From Paraburkholderia phenoliruptrix (GTDB lineage Bacteria > Pseudomonadota > Gammaproteobacteria > Burkholderiales > Burkholderiaceae), in the NCBI RefSeq assembly GCF_902859825.1, contig NZ_CADIKB010000010.1, positions 62,001 through 126,000 on the forward strand: DNA of 64,000 bases, given 5' to 3'. Shown here piece by piece: positions 44,936-54,858 of the stretch (position 1 is its first letter; each line of letters begins with the position of its first letter). Position numbers and translations under genes: made by a program. The notes beneath the pieces are model-generated. The model did not search any database. It was not told the DNA's origin and was given only the letters and a program-made list of their open reading frames with translations.

Positions 44936-47900
44936 AATGATTCTCCAGTTTGAGTAGAGGACACTTTCGTGCCGGAAGGTACTGCATGAGTCTGTGATTC
45001 CTTTTGCGCCATCCTGAGGCGACGCCGTTGCAGCAGCAGCCATGCGGCGGGAATCACGAACATGGAAAGCAGGGGCGCGGTGACCATCCCGCCAACCATC
45101 GGAGCAGCGATGCGTTGCATGACTTCGGAACCGGAGCCGTGGCCGACCATGATCGGGATGAGACCGGCGAGCACCACCGCGACCGTCATGGCCTTGGGTC
45201 GCACCCGAAGCACGGCGCCCTCGCGGATCGCCTCGACGAGTGTTACCTCGGTCAGAGGCTCGCCTTCCTCGATGCGGCGGTTCAGCGCGCTCTTCAGGTA
45301 CAGCAGCATCACCACGCCGAATTCGGCCGCCACACCCGCAAGTGCAATGAAGCCAACCGACGTGGCCACCGAAACGGCATGCCCCAGTATCCAGATGAGC
45401 CAGAAGCCGCCGACCAGCGCGAACGGCACGGTCGACATGAGCAGAAGCGCGTCGGCCGCGAAGTTGAACGTCAGGAACAGCAGCACGAAGATCACCACGA
45501 GCGTCACCGGAATCACGGTGCGCAACTTCGCGGCCGCGCGCTCCAGGTATTCGAATTGCCCGGACCATGCAATCGAATACCCGGGCGGCAACGTCACCTT
45601 CTGCGTAACGGCCTGCTGCATCGCTTTCACGGCCGACTGCAGGTCGACGTTGCGGATATCGATGTACACGTAACCGGAAAGCCGCGCATTTTCACTGCGG
45701 ATCATCGGCGGGCCATCCGCTATGCGCAGGTCCGCGACATCGTCCAGCTGGATCTGTGCGCCCCGGTCCGTCACGACCGGCAACTGACGCAGCTTCTCCA
45801 GCGAATCGCGCACCTCGCGTGGATACCGGATGTTGATGGGGAAGCGCTCTCGGCCTGCGATGACCTCGCCCACGTTGTCGCCCCCCACCGCCGACGCCAC
45901 GACAGCCTGGACGTCGCCAACGGACAAGCCATAGCGCGCGGCGGCAAGCCGATTGATGTCGACATCGATATAGCGGCCACCGTTCAGTCGCTCGGCCAAA
46001 GCGGACGTTACGCCAGGTACGTGCTTGACTGCGGCCTCGATCTGCGCAGCGACCCCGTCGATCTGGCCAAGATCCGGTCCGGAAATCTTTACGCCGACGG
46101 GTGTCTTGATGCCCGTCGACAGCATGTCCAGCCGGTTGCGGATGGGCGGTACCCAGACGTTCGACAGTCCCGGCACCATTACGGTCCGGTCGAGTTCCTC
46201 GACCAGCTTTTCTGGCGTCATGCCGGGGCGCCACTGACTTCGCGGCTTAAACCGGATCGTCGTTTCGAACATTTCCAGGGGCGCCGGGTCCGTCGCACTG
46301 TCGGCGCGGCCAGACTTGCCAAAAACGGTTGCCACTTCAGGGACCATCTTGATCAGCCGGTCGGTCTGCTGCAGCAGTTCTGACGCCTTTTCGGCCGAGA
46401 TGCCCGGAAGCGCTGTCGGCATGTACAGCAGGTCGCCCTCGTCAAGCGGAGGCATGAATTCTCCACCGAGCCGCGAGATCGGGATTGCGGTCACAAAGAG
46501 GGCGATCACAGCCAGTCCGATGGCAAACCAAGGCCGGCGTAGCGTCACTTCGATCATGGGGCGATATATGCGCACCAGCACGCGATTGATGGGATTCGAT
46601 GCTTCATGCGGTATGCGCCCGCGAATCAAATATCCCATTAGCACCGGCACGAGGGTCACCGACAGACCAGCCGCGGCGGCAATCGTGTATGTCTTCGTAA
46701 AAGCCAGCGGCGCAAAGAGCTTGCCCTCCTGGCCTTCCAGCGAGAACACCGGGATGAACGACAGCGTAATGATGAGCAGCGAGAAGAAAAGCGCTGGTCC
46801 CACCTCCGCCGCCGATGTCGCAATCAGTTCCCATCGCTGCGACGCGGTGATCGGCTTATCGGGGTGCGCAAGCTCGAACGCTTCCAGATGCTTGTGCGCG
46901 TTCTCGATCATGACAATCGCGGCGTCAATCATCGCGCCGATGGCTATCGCAATGCCGCCGAGCGACATCAGGTTCGCGTTGACGCCCTGGTAGCGCATCA
47001 CGATGAACGCGGCGAGCACGCCGAGCGGCAGTGACAGGATCGCCACGAACGCACTACGCAGGTGGAATAGGAACACCGCGCACACGAGTCCGACGATGAT
47101 GAACTCCTCGATGAGCTTGTCCTTCAGGTTGTCCACTGCACGTTCGATGAGCTGAGAGCGGTCATAGGTCGTCACGATTTCGACGCCAGGGGGCAACGAA
47201 CGCTTCAGATCCGCGAGTTTGGCTTTTACCGCGTCGATGGTTGTCAGCGCATTTTTGCGGGAACGCATGACGATGACACCACCTGCCACTTCGCCCTGGC
47301 CATTGAGCTCCGCAATGCCGCGACGCATCTCAGGCCCGATCTGGAGACGTGCAACGTCACCAAGCAGCACGGGGGTGCCCGCGTCATTGGTGCGAAGCAC
47401 GACGTTGCGGAAGTCGTCCAGGCTATGCAGATAACCCGACGACCGGACCATGTATTCGGATTCGGCGAGCTCGATGACTGAACCGCCCGACTCCTGGTTG
47501 GCCTTGCCGAGCGCATCTGTCACCATCGCCTGCGTGATGCCGTACGCGCGCAGCTTGTCCGGGTCGAGCACGACCTGATACTGCCGCACCATCCCGCCGA
47601 TGCTCGCCACTTCGGAAACGTCGGGGACGGCTTTCAGCTCGAACTTCAGGAACCAGTCATTCAGCGCCCGGAGTTGCCCAAGGTCATGCTTCGCGGTCCG
47701 GTCGACAAGCGCGTATTCGTACACCCAGCCCACGCCCGTTGCATCGGGGCCGAGCGAAACCGTCGCGCCCTGAGGAAGGCGGCTTTGCACCTGGTTCAGG
47801 TATTCGAGCACACGCGAGCGGGCCCAGTACTGATCTGTCCTGTCGTCGAACAGAACGTAGACGAACGCGTCACCGAACGATGAATACGCGCGGATGGTTT

Positions 47901-48138
47901 TCGCACCGGGCACGCCCAGTAGCGTTGTCGTGAGCGGATAGGTGACCTGGTCCTCGATGACCTGGGGCGCCTTGCCCGGATACGACGCCTTGATGATGAC
48001 CTGCGTATCGGAGAGGTCGGGCAGGGCATCGAGCGGAGTCTGCGCTACAGAGTACACGCCCCACGCGGTGACCAGCACGGTCGCTAGCAGCACAAGAAAG
48101 CGGTTATGGATGGACCAGCGAATGAGGCGCGCAATCAT
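44932..48138 (-). CDS. cusA: Heavy-metal RND efflux pump, CusA type
   Basis: The 1068-residue inner-membrane RND pump has twelve helices in two halves with two large periplasmic loops. It starts [18 protein letters not shown]. Motif [19 protein letters not shown] (about 402-420) in TM4 resembles the Cu/Ag (CusA/SilA) branch rather than the Co/Zn/Cd branch. It exports monovalent Cu or Ag from cytoplasm and periplasm through the CusB-CusC channel using protons. Both ends overlap neighbours as ATGA (cusB at 48135, cusF at 44935), giving a tightly coupled operon. Confidence 0.94.
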   Translation of the reverse strand: MIARLIRWSIHNRFLVLLATVLVTAWGVYSVAQTPLDALPDLSDTQVIIKASYPGKAPQVIEDQVTYPLTTTLLGVPGAKTIRAYSSFGDAFVYVLFDDRTDQYWARSRVLEYLNQVQSRLPQGATVSLGPDATGVGWVYEYALVDRTAKHDLGQLRALNDWFLKFELKAVPDVSEVASIGGMVRQYQVVLDPDKLRAYGITQAMVTDALGKANQESGGSVIELAESEYMVRSSGYLHSLDDFRNVVLRTNDAGTPVLLGDVARLQIGPEMRRGIAELNGQGEVAGGVIVMRSRKNALTTIDAVKAKLADLKRSLPPGVEIVTTYDRSQLIERAVDNLKDKLIEEFIIVGLVCAVFLFHLRSAFVAILSLPLGVLAAFIVMRYQGVNANLMSLGGIAIAIGAMIDAAIVMIENAHKHLEAFELAHPDKPITASQRWELIATSAAEVGPALFFSLLIITLSFIPVFSLEGQEGKLFAPLAFTKTYTIAAAAGLSVTLVPVLMGYLIRGRIPHEASNPINRVLVRIYRPMIEVTLRRPWFAIGLAVIALFVTAIPISRLGGEFMPPLDEGDLLYMPTALPGISAEKASELLQQTDRLIKMVPEVATVFGKSGRADSATDPAPLEMFETTIRFKPRSQWRPGMTPEKLVEELDRTVMVPGLSNVWVPPIRNRLDMLSTGIKTPVGVKISGPDLGQIDGVAAQIEAAVKHVPGVTSALAERLNGGRYIDVDINRLAAARYGLSVGDVQAVVASAVGGDNVGEVIAGRERFPINIRYPREVRDSLEKLRQLPVVTDRGAQIQLDDVADLRIADGPPMIRSENARLSGYVYIDIRNVDLQSAVKAMQQAVTQKVTLPPGYSIAWSGQFEYLERAAAKLRTVIPVTLVVIFVLLFLTFNFAADALLLMSTVPFALVGGFWLIWILGHAVSVATSVGFIALAGVAAEFGVVMLLYLKSALNRRIEEGEPLTEVTLVEAIREGAVLRVRPKAMTVAVVLAGLIPIMVGHGSGSEVMQRIAAPMVGGMVTAPLLSMFVIPAAWLLLQRRRLRMAQKESQTHAVPSGTKVSSTQTGESL

Positions 48139-49679
48139 TTCGTGCCTCCGGCTGGTTCAACCTTCGTGAGCTGGTAGCCGTCATCGGACTGCCGGAATGC
48201 GAAATGAACGGTCTGGCCAGGCTTCACGTCCGCGAATGCGTCGGGCGAGGGCTTGCCGAACGCCATCGTCATCGCGGGCCAGCCGAGCGCCGGCACGGGC
48301 TGATGCGAGAACGTGATGTCTTTCGCGGTAACGTGTTCGACCTTGCCGGTTGTCTCATAGGTTGCTGCAGCAGGCGAAGCCACAGCGGCCGCTGATGTCG
48401 GAGAACTGGTGCCGGCGCCTGTACTGCCTTCGAGCCGTGGTAGCACCGATTTCAGGCTGGCTTCGGAATCGATGAGGAACTGGCCGGATGCAACGACCGT
48501 ATCGCCATCATTCAGGCCCCTGAGCACCTCGGTCTCGTCGCCGACATCGTTGCCTACGGTCACCGAGACCGGTTGCAGGCGGCCGTCCCCATTCCTCGCG
48601 ATGACCACCGAGCGCTTGCCTGTCGTGATGACCGCCTCTGATGGCACGAGCAGTCTGGAAACCATCCTCTGCCCGCCGACCCGCACGCGCATCAACATGC
48701 CCGGCGAGAGCTTCTGCGCCGGGTTGTCAATTTCAAGCCGCGCCTGAAGCGTACGACTGGTGGCGCTGATGCCCGGGAGAATTTCGCGTATCTGCCCTTT
48801 GAAGTGCTGTGTCGGGTCGCCGAAGAACGTGGCATCGACCGTCATGCCGGGCTGCACGCTCAAGGCGAGCGCCTCGGGAATCTCGACGATGAGCCAGAGC
48901 TTCGAGAGACCAGCAACCTTGGCAAGCGTCTGCCCCGGCGCGACCTGGGCACCGTCCCGCACGTTCAGTTCGCTCACGACGCCGGTCTCGGGCGACGACA
49001 AGACAACATGCGTCTGGACCTTTCCGGTGAGATCAAGGCTGGCGATGAGCCCATCTGGAATCGAGAGCGCACGCATGCGCGCACGCGACGCCTCCAGCAG
49101 GCTCGCGTCCATCCCGCCGCGCTTGAGCGACAGATACTCTTCCTGCGGGGCGAGCCAGTCGGGCACGAACAGGGACGCTATAGGCGCTCCCTTGTTTATC
49201 CGCTGCATCGGGGCACTGGCATAAAGGTGGTCGATATAGCCAGTCACGCGCGACTGTACGACGTCGGCCCTGGATTCATCGAACTGTGTGGTGCCAACCG
49301 CGTCAAACCCTTCTGCGGTATCCTGCCTGCGAACGCTCGCATATCGGATGCCGAGATTCTGCTGCAGACCCGGGTCAATCCGGACGCCTGCGCCGCCACC
49401 GCCCTCATCCGCATATACGGGTTCGAGCTGCATGTCCATGAAGGGCGACTTGCCCGGCTTGTCGAAGTGCTGTGCGGGCACCATCGGATCGTGCCACTAG
49501 AGCACCTTCCGTCCTGTCTTGGGGTCGACCTTGTCGCCCGTTGAAGTTGCGGCGGCGGCATTCACGGACGCGCCCATTGCGTTTGTTGCAGCGTGACGGT
49601 TGCCCGCAAAGTAGCCTGCGCCAAGCAGGGCCGCACTGGCGAATACCAGCAAAACCCCGCGTATCAGTGGTTTGTTCAT
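48135..49679 (-). pseudogene. cusB: CusB-type membrane-fusion protein interrupted by an in-frame TAG
   Basis: The reading frame from ATG 49679 (AAGGAG upstream) encodes an N-terminal anchor or signal (MNKPLIRGVLLVFASAALLG) and reaches KTGRKVL. It then hits TAG at 49497-49499 and continues in the same frame as WHDPMVPAQHFDKPGKSPF, the conserved CusB metal-binding start. The TAG replaces the Tyr of the usual YWHDPM. Downstream are the lipoyl/beta-barrel adaptor regions and a fused C-terminal CusF-like domain (HQPVPALGWPAMTMAF). Reinitiation at 49484 would give a protein without export signal. Either the gene is inactivated or the codon is read through; a base-call error is also possible. Confidence 0.85.
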
Positions 49680-49693
49680 CGTCGTTCTCTCCT

Positions 49694-50992
49694 TCACTGT
49701 GCGGCGGCCATCGTCGGCGGCACGACCTGGTATTCGAGCTGTGCCCAGGTCTGCGAGACTTCACGTTTGAGGTCAAGCACCTGAAGCTGCGCATCGAGTT
49801 GAGCGCGGCGTGCCGCGAACGTATCGGCAAGGGAGCCTGTCCCCGACCGGTAGGCTGCGTTGGCAAGCTGCACGCGCTGCTCGGCCGCAGGCAGGAGCGA
49901 CTGGCTGAGATTCGTGATGCGCTCCCGGCCGCTTGCGAGCGTCGCTGACTGGGCCTGAATATCCGCTTCGACCTGTCGTTGAGTGTCCTCGTACAGCAGG
50001 CGCGCCTTGGTGGCGAGTTCCGCCTTCTCGGCTGCATCCCGGTTCTGTCGGTTTTTGCGGTTGATGGGCAGCGGGATACTCACGCCAATGGAAACCATGT
50101 TCGAATAGCCGCCGCCTCGTTGCTGGTACGCAATCTCCCACGTCCAGTTGGGACTGCGCTCGCTGTTCGCGACGTCCGTGTCGGCGTCGGCGACGGCAAT
50201 GTCATCGGCCGCTGCGACCAGCGCGGGCTGAACCTGCTTCAACTCCCCCGGGGGCAGTGACGATATGAACGACTCGGGTGCCGGCGGCTCGCCGGTAACG
50301 TCGGACACGGGCGTTGCGGTCCATCGTGAAAGCGTGATCAGGGCAGTCTTGTACGTTTGCCCGGCCTTGAGCACCTGGTCCTGTGTTTGCGCGAGCATCG
50401 CCTGGGCTTGCACGACGTCGGCGGCTGTCGCTTTCGCGCCTCTGTACGAGGCTTTGGTGGCGGCGAGTTCGTGGTTCATGTGGTCGAGCAGTTCTTGCTG
50501 CAGCGCCACGGCATTTTTTGCGTAGATGGCGTTCAGCCATGCACCTGCGGTCTGCTGCCGGACATTGGCGAGTTGCAGCAGATAGCCATCGTGCTCACGG
50601 CTGACCATCTGGTTTGCAAGTGTCGAACGCAGGCGCCGCTTCTCACCCGAGACCCATTCCTGTTCGATGCCGATGCGACGCATCGTCATGAAGTCCTGGC
50701 CGATGGTGAAGTTTTGTGGCCCAGTGACCGGCAAATTGTCGATGCCGGCCTTGAGCGTAGGGTCTGGCAACTGGCCGGCCTTGACGGCGGCTTCCGAGCT
50801 GGCGCGTACCGACGCCTGCGCGGCCTGCATCGCAGCAGAGCGGTCGGTCGCCGACTGCAGCGCCGCTTCAAGCGTGAACGACACGTTCTGCGCATGCGCG
50901 ACGGTGCCCGCGAGTATCAGCGCGACGGCGAACGAGCGCGCGCGCAGGGGTGCACGCCAGCGCAGTGGCGTGCCAATGGTTTTTGATTGCAT
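49694..50992 (-). CDS. cusC: TolC-family outer-membrane channel (CusC/CzcC type)
   Basis: The 432-residue exported protein has a signal peptide (about 1-34, ending VAHAQ). Two repeated TolC-type coiled-coil units follow (about 40-215 and 240-420), with AGQLPDPTLKAGIDNLPV (about 72-89) typical of heavy-metal outer-membrane factors. It forms the trimeric channel for the CusA/CusB pump. Its stop lies 14 nt before the cusB start, and it is the first large gene of the operon. Confidence 0.92.
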   Translation of the reverse strand: MQSKTIGTPLRWRAPLRARSFAVALILAGTVAHAQNVSFTLEAALQSATDRSAAMQAAQASVRASSEAAVKAGQLPDPTLKAGIDNLPVTGPQNFTIGQDFMTMRRIGIEQEWVSGEKRRLRSTLANQMVSREHDGYLLQLANVRQQTAGAWLNAIYAKNAVALQQELLDHMNHELAATKASYRGAKATAADVVQAQAMLAQTQDQVLKAGQTYKTALITLSRWTATPVSDVTGEPPAPESFISSLPPGELKQVQPALVAAADDIAVADADTDVANSERSPNWTWEIAYQQRGGGYSNMVSIGVSIPLPINRKNRQNRDAAEKAELATKARLLYEDTQRQVEADIQAQSATLASGRERITNLSQSLLPAAEQRVQLANAAYRSGTGSLADTFAARRAQLDAQLQVLDLKREVSQTWAQLEYQVVPPTMAAAQ

Positions 50993-51083
50993 GTTCTAAC
51001 CCAAACGGCGGAAACCCATAGGGAATCCACGTCCTGGACGCAGGACGACCTCACCGCAGATGCGGTGAACCTGTCAGTAAGGG

Positions 51084-51440
51084 TTAGATTGCTCGAGGAG
51101 GTCGCCACAGGCCGCCGGGTTCGCGGACGATGAGCGACTGCGCATAGTGGAAGACGACGCGACTTCCCATAGTCATGGGACGCCCGACGGTCGCGGCTAC
51201 AGCGGGATGGTAAAGACTGCCGAACTGGCACTGGGCGGTTATCTTGCAGAAACCGCCTTTCGCCTTGTCCGACGCAGTCGATTTCAGTGAGTCGCAGCCG
51301 GGCATGACGGTGGACATACCGTCATCCATCGCCGTCGACTGCTGCATCGGACACTCCCACGCCGTGCCACTGGCTGCCAGCCCACTAATGGGCAGCATCG
51401 CGCAAAGCAGCAACAATATGAGAGTCCGAAAAAACTTCAT
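51084..51440 (-). CDS. Small exported Cys/Met-containing protein leading the cus operon
   Basis: The 118-residue protein has a Sec signal (about 1-23). The mature part contains four cysteines (WECPM, MPGCD, FCKI, AQCQF) and several methionines, suitable for Cu(I) or disulphide chemistry. The ending GGLWRPPRAI recalls the short CzcI-like proteins that precede heavy-metal efflux operons. It lies about 90 nt upstream of cusC on the same strand and is probably the first gene of the operon. The family is not certain. Confidence 0.65.
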   Translation of the reverse strand: MKFFRTLILLLLCAMLPISGLAASGTAWECPMQQSTAMDDGMSTVMPGCDSLKSTASDKAKGGFCKITAQCQFGSLYHPAVAATVGRPMTMGSRVVFHYAQSLIVREPGGLWRPPRAI

Positions 51441-51599
51441 GGCATGGATTGTAGTCGCAACTTCGTATTGTGGTTAAAGGAATTTTGGCGGTGCAGTGCA
51501 GACATCCAGACGCATCTGGGTACTCCTGAGAACCTTCGTGATTTCGCCGCCGGTCGCATTGACGCAGGCATCAACTCAGGTTCTTGTTGCCGTTCATCA

Positions 51600-51909
51600 T
51601 CAAAAACTCTCGTCTTCCGGGCACCACATCCGCTGCGAGAGAGCGTTACCGTTCAGCAATTGTTTGGAAACGGGGATCGCGTTGTTCAGGCTCACTTCGT
51701 GGCTGATGGCCCCGAGCTACGCGACATCCAGGTCCGATGCGAGGCGACGCCAGGCCGTCAGGCGCTCGGTGGGGGCACATCACGCTGTCGATGCCTACCA
51801 GGGTGACGCCACGCAGGATGAAGGGTGTGGCAACCCGGACGGGGAATTCCAAACCGGCAGGCAGAGCGCAGGCTGCGAGCGCACCGCGGTACCGGTTGGT
51901 GGCGCACAC
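51600..51909 (-). pseudogene. AcuI/YhdH-type quinone oxidoreductase, C-terminal remnant
   Basis: Reverse-strand translation reads AACALPAGLEFPVRVATPFI then LRGVTLVGIDSVMCP. This is close to the C-terminal region of the acrylyl-CoA reductase/YhdH zinc-less dehydrogenase family. A single-base frameshift follows, after which PTERLTAWRRLASDLD and then ISHEVSLNNAIP continue the family sequence, with a TAG between them. The N-terminal two thirds are absent. It is clearly a dead gene. Confidence 0.75.
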
Positions 51910-51972
51910 GTTGGCGGGGATGTGGCTCCCTTCCTGCTGTGGTGTGTAGAACTACTCATTGCTGAGAGAGCG

Positions 51973-52092
51973 ATGAGTGACAAGATTCGAGTGCAACATC
52001 GCGCCCGCATCGCCGTATTGTACGTTCGCCAGTCGTCCGCCTACCAGATCAATCACAATCTGGAGAGCCAGAAACTGCAGTACGCAATGTAG
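51973..52092 (+). pseudogene. Serine recombinase, N-terminal remnant
   Basis: From ATG 51973 the product reads MSDKIRVQHRARIAVLYVRQ, then SSAYQINHNLESQKLQYAM, then TAG. The YVRQS catalytic-serine region and the NLESQ-LQY block are typical of large serine recombinases and resolvases of mobile elements. The frame continues ERLRQLGC past the stop for a few codons and then loses similarity. It is a truncated, inactive remnant. Confidence 0.8.
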
Positions 52093-52297
52093 GAACGTCT
52101 GCGCCAGTTGGGCTGTGTCACGGACCGGCGTAATCGGGTCATTCCAGGATCGACACATTCGGGCCACTCGATGATCGGCGTTATGGAGCGACCTCAGGAT
52201 CGGCGCAATCAAGGCACGCGTTGCGCTCGTCGTCGCGCCGGGCCGAACCCTGAAACGCATTTCGAATTTTCATAACTCGGTACCTTCGGGTCTTTTT

Positions 52298-52441
52298 TCC
52301 CGGAGTGCGGTGCGCGATCATGAGGAGATCATCAGTGCGCTCGAGGTGCGCGACGGCAAAGCGCTCGCGGCGATCCTGCGGCGGCACTTGCTGGAGAAGC
52401 GCGACGCGGTGTTGCTGCTGCACGCGGAAGTCGACGCGTAG
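52298..52441 (+). pseudogene. GntR-family regulator, C-terminal FCD remnant
   Basis: An in-frame stretch of 47 codons before TAG reads RSAVRDHEEIISALEVRDG, then KALAAILRRHLLEKRDAVL. This is the last helices of an FCD-type ligand domain of a GntR regulator. Nothing upstream is in the family, so the gene is cut at about 52298. This is probably the exact junction between the decayed island and the catabolic cluster, and it may be a remnant of the cluster's former regulator. Confidence 0.75.
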
Positions 52442-52460
52442 CCGTGCTCCGCGCGCCGAT

Positions 52461-53531
52461 TCAGAACGCCGTGCGTGGGCCGAGTCCGGCTGAATCGCCA
52501 TTGCCGTAGCCGCACGCGCGGTCGCGCATGTAGGCCACGTAGACGTTGGTCCGTTTCGGTAACCGGTAGTCGTAACCGAGCGCCCACGTCGTTCTCGACG
52601 AGCGGTCGCGGCCGTGGCTTTTCGCGGCCATCACCGATGCGAGCACTGTGCCGAAGCCGACCGGCACCGCCGCGCCCACTTGCCCGCTATGCGTGCCGAG
52701 CCCGTCGCTGTCGATCGCGTCGTGCACGTACTGGTAGAACGCGGTGAACTTCACGACCTTCAGGTCATAGCCGATGCCGGCCAGCACCGCATTCTGCTGC
52801 GTGAAGCCGGCGATGGAAGCATTCAGGTCGCCCGGTGTCCGGTCGTATTTCGCCTGCTGGAACGCGAGCGTCGCGCTGAACGCACGGTGCCGGTCGTAGG
52901 TGACGCTGCCGCCCCATTGGTTCGCGCCCGTGTGGCCTGCTGCGTTGCCGTTCGCATAGATCAGGCTCGCCTGCAGCGGGTGCTCGCCGGATGTCGAAAC
53001 CAGCACCGAATTGCTCCAGCCGTTGTCGCCGGCGAGCCCTTGCCCCGACACACCCTTGTACATCTGGTTCAGCGCCGGCGAAAAACCGAACGACGTCGAG
53101 AACGGATTGAAGCGTACGGCGGAGATGTAATAAGGTGTCGTATTGCGCCCCGCGCGCAGTACGCCATACGGCGTCGCGACGCCCACATACGCATTGCGCC
53201 CGAAGAACGTATCGCCGCCGAAGCGGCCGGCGCCGCCGTTCGACGGGCGCATGAACGCTTCGAGCGCGAACTGCAGCGCGTAGCCGCCGCCGAGATCCTC
53301 GCGGCCGCCGATGCCCCAGAAGCTCGTCGTGAAGCCGCCCGAATTCATCGCGTACGCGCGCGGCTTGCCGAGACTCTTCTGCGCGCCGACATAGACGTCG
53401 GCCAGCCCGTACAGCGAGACGGACGACTGGGCCGTGGCGTCGTCGGCGATCGCGCAGGCGAGCAGCGATGCGCCGAGGGTTGACAGCAACCGGCGACGTT
53501 GTCCGGCATTCCGGATTAATTGAGTAGGCAT
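52461..53531 (-). CDS. Gram-negative porin, last gene of the catabolic operon
   Basis: The 356-residue outer-membrane porin starts at ATG 53531. It has an N-terminal signal with a basic stretch (QRRRLLSTLGASLLACAIA, about 10-28) and the mature motif SSVSLYGLADVYVG. Porin motifs include GFTTSFWGIGGREDLGGGYA (about 65-84) and FFGRNAYVGVATPYGVLRAG (about 107-126), and the C-terminus ends in Phe. It is weakly similar to the second porin 66 nt upstream. Position in the operon suggests it supplies outer-membrane entry for the substrate or exit of a product. Confidence 0.9.
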   Translation of the reverse strand: MPTQLIRNAGQRRRLLSTLGASLLACAIADDATAQSSVSLYGLADVYVGAQKSLGKPRAYAMNSGGFTTSFWGIGGREDLGGGYALQFALEAFMRPSNGGAGRFGGDTFFGRNAYVGVATPYGVLRAGRNTTPYYISAVRFNPFSTSFGFSPALNQMYKGVSGQGLAGDNGWSNSVLVSTSGEHPLQASLIYANGNAAGHTGANQWGGSVTYDRHRAFSATLAFQQAKYDRTPGDLNASIAGFTQQNAVLAGIGYDLKVVKFTAFYQYVHDAIDSDGLGTHSGQVGAAVPVGFGTVLASVMAAKSHGRDRSSRTTWALGYDYRLPKRTNVYVAYMRDRACGYGNGDSAGLGPRTAF

Positions 53532-53597
53532 ACTGATCGATTCGTGTGAGGGAACGAAAGGCGGACGAGGACGCGACGGCACCCGTCGAACGGAACG

Positions 53598-54698
53598 TCA
53601 GAACACGTGGCGGATGCCCGCGCGCCCGACGGCCTGCTTCTGGTTGCCGGACGGATTGAAGCCCGCGATCTGCGCGACCGGCGCGTCGCCGGCTGCCTTT
53701 TGGAACGCACACATCGCATAGACGCTCGTGCGCTTAGACAGCGCATATTCGACGCTCAGGTTGAACTGGTGATACTTCGGCTCCGCGTTCGTCGCGTGGT
53801 CGCGTCCTGTCGTGTACGTAAATCCGGCGCCGATCGTCACGGCCGGCGTCGGCGTGACGAGCGCCGATAGCTCGTAGTTCTGGAACGTCGCGTCGTGCCC
53901 GGCGCTGCCCTGCTGGAAGTTCGTGTTCGTGAAGTCGGCCAGCAGCTTGAGCCACTGCACGACCTGGTACGACGCGCCGACGCCGAACACCTTCTGCGCA
54001 CGTGCTGCATCGAGATAGTTGCCGTAGATCGCATTCGTGAAGCCCGGATAGTTCTGGTAGCCCTGCGTCGACACGCCCGGGTTGTTGATCCGCAGATAGC
54101 CGATGCCGAAGCCGACCGGGCCCGCCGCGTAGCTCGCACCGACGCTGAACGTCGCGTTGTCGGAGAAGCGGCCCGGCTGCCCGCCGAGCGCATAGAGGCC
54201 GCCGAAAGTGACGCCCGCGATCGTGGGGCTACGGTACTTGACCGCGTTCGAGATCGGGAAACCGTTGTCGGTGTTGTCCATGTCGTTCGGGTGCGCAAAG
54301 TAGTAGCCGCCGATGTTGCCGTTCAGCGTGAACGGCTCGACGTAGTCGACGATCGAATCCCACTGGCGGCCGAGCGTGAGCGTGCCGAGCTTAGTGTCGT
54401 TCAGGCCGACGTACGCGTTGCGCGAGAACGCGAGGCCGCTGCCGAGGTGGCCGGAGTTGAGATCGAAACCGCTTTCGAGCCGGAAGATCGCGCTCAGGCC
54501 GCCGCCGAGATCCTCGATGCCGCGCACGCCCCAGCGGCTGCCGGCCGTCACGCCCGACGCGAGCTGCACGAGATGCTTGCCCTGCACGTTCGAGACGTAG
54601 TCGACGCCGTCTTCGACGATGCCGTACAGCGTGACGCTGCTTTGCGCTTGGGCGGTAGCTGCCGCAGCAAGCGGTAGCGCGAACAGGATTTTTTTCAT
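53598..54698 (-). CDS. Gram-negative porin in the catabolic operon
   Basis: The 366-residue porin starts at ATG 54698 with a clean signal (MKKILFALPLAAAATAQA). Motifs are SSVTLYGIVEDGVDYVSN (about 20-37), GSRWGVRGIEDLGGGLSAIF (about 54-73) and LGRQWDSIVDYVEPF (about 107-121). It ends with the strand RAGIRHVF. It closely resembles the porin at 19302. About 160 nt separate it from the lyase gene upstream, so it may have an extra promoter. It probably admits the operon's substrate to the periplasm. Confidence 0.92.
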   Translation of the reverse strand: MKKILFALPLAAAATAQAQSSVTLYGIVEDGVDYVSNVQGKHLVQLASGVTAGSRWGVRGIEDLGGGLSAIFRLESGFDLNSGHLGSGLAFSRNAYVGLNDTKLGTLTLGRQWDSIVDYVEPFTLNGNIGGYYFAHPNDMDNTDNGFPISNAVKYRSPTIAGVTFGGLYALGGQPGRFSDNATFSVGASYAAGPVGFGIGYLRINNPGVSTQGYQNYPGFTNAIYGNYLDAARAQKVFGVGASYQVVQWLKLLADFTNTNFQQGSAGHDATFQNYELSALVTPTPAVTIGAGFTYTTGRDHATNAEPKYHQFNLSVEYALSKRTSVYAMCAFQKAAGDAPVAQIAGFNPSGNQKQAVGRAGIRHVF

Positions 54699-54858
54699 GA
54701 TGAGGGTCCGGTGCGGGTGGTTGAAAGACGGTGAACGATGGTTCGATCCGGATGTGTGCAAAGCGATCGGACGTGCGTGCTCCGCACCGCGATCGGAAGA
54801 CGATCGCGGCGGCGGGGTGGCAGCTAACGGGTGAACCGAAGGAAGGGCGGTGCGCCGC

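Larger units (their letters stand above)
51441..52460. other. Decayed region with three gene remnants
   Basis: About 1 kb lies between the cus operon and the catabolic cluster. It contains only remnants: an AcuI/YhdH-type oxidoreductase end (51600-51909), a serine recombinase start (51973-52092) and a GntR-type regulator end (52298-52441). The 198-codon plus frame from 51496 is open by chance until it reaches the recombinase start. The juxtaposition of unrelated fragments marks repeated insertion and deletion. Confidence 0.7.

Noticed and set aside
51496..52092. A 198-codon gene ending in a recombinase domain
   Set aside because: Only the last 39 codons resemble a serine recombinase; the rest overlaps an antisense oxidoreductase remnant and is not protein-like.
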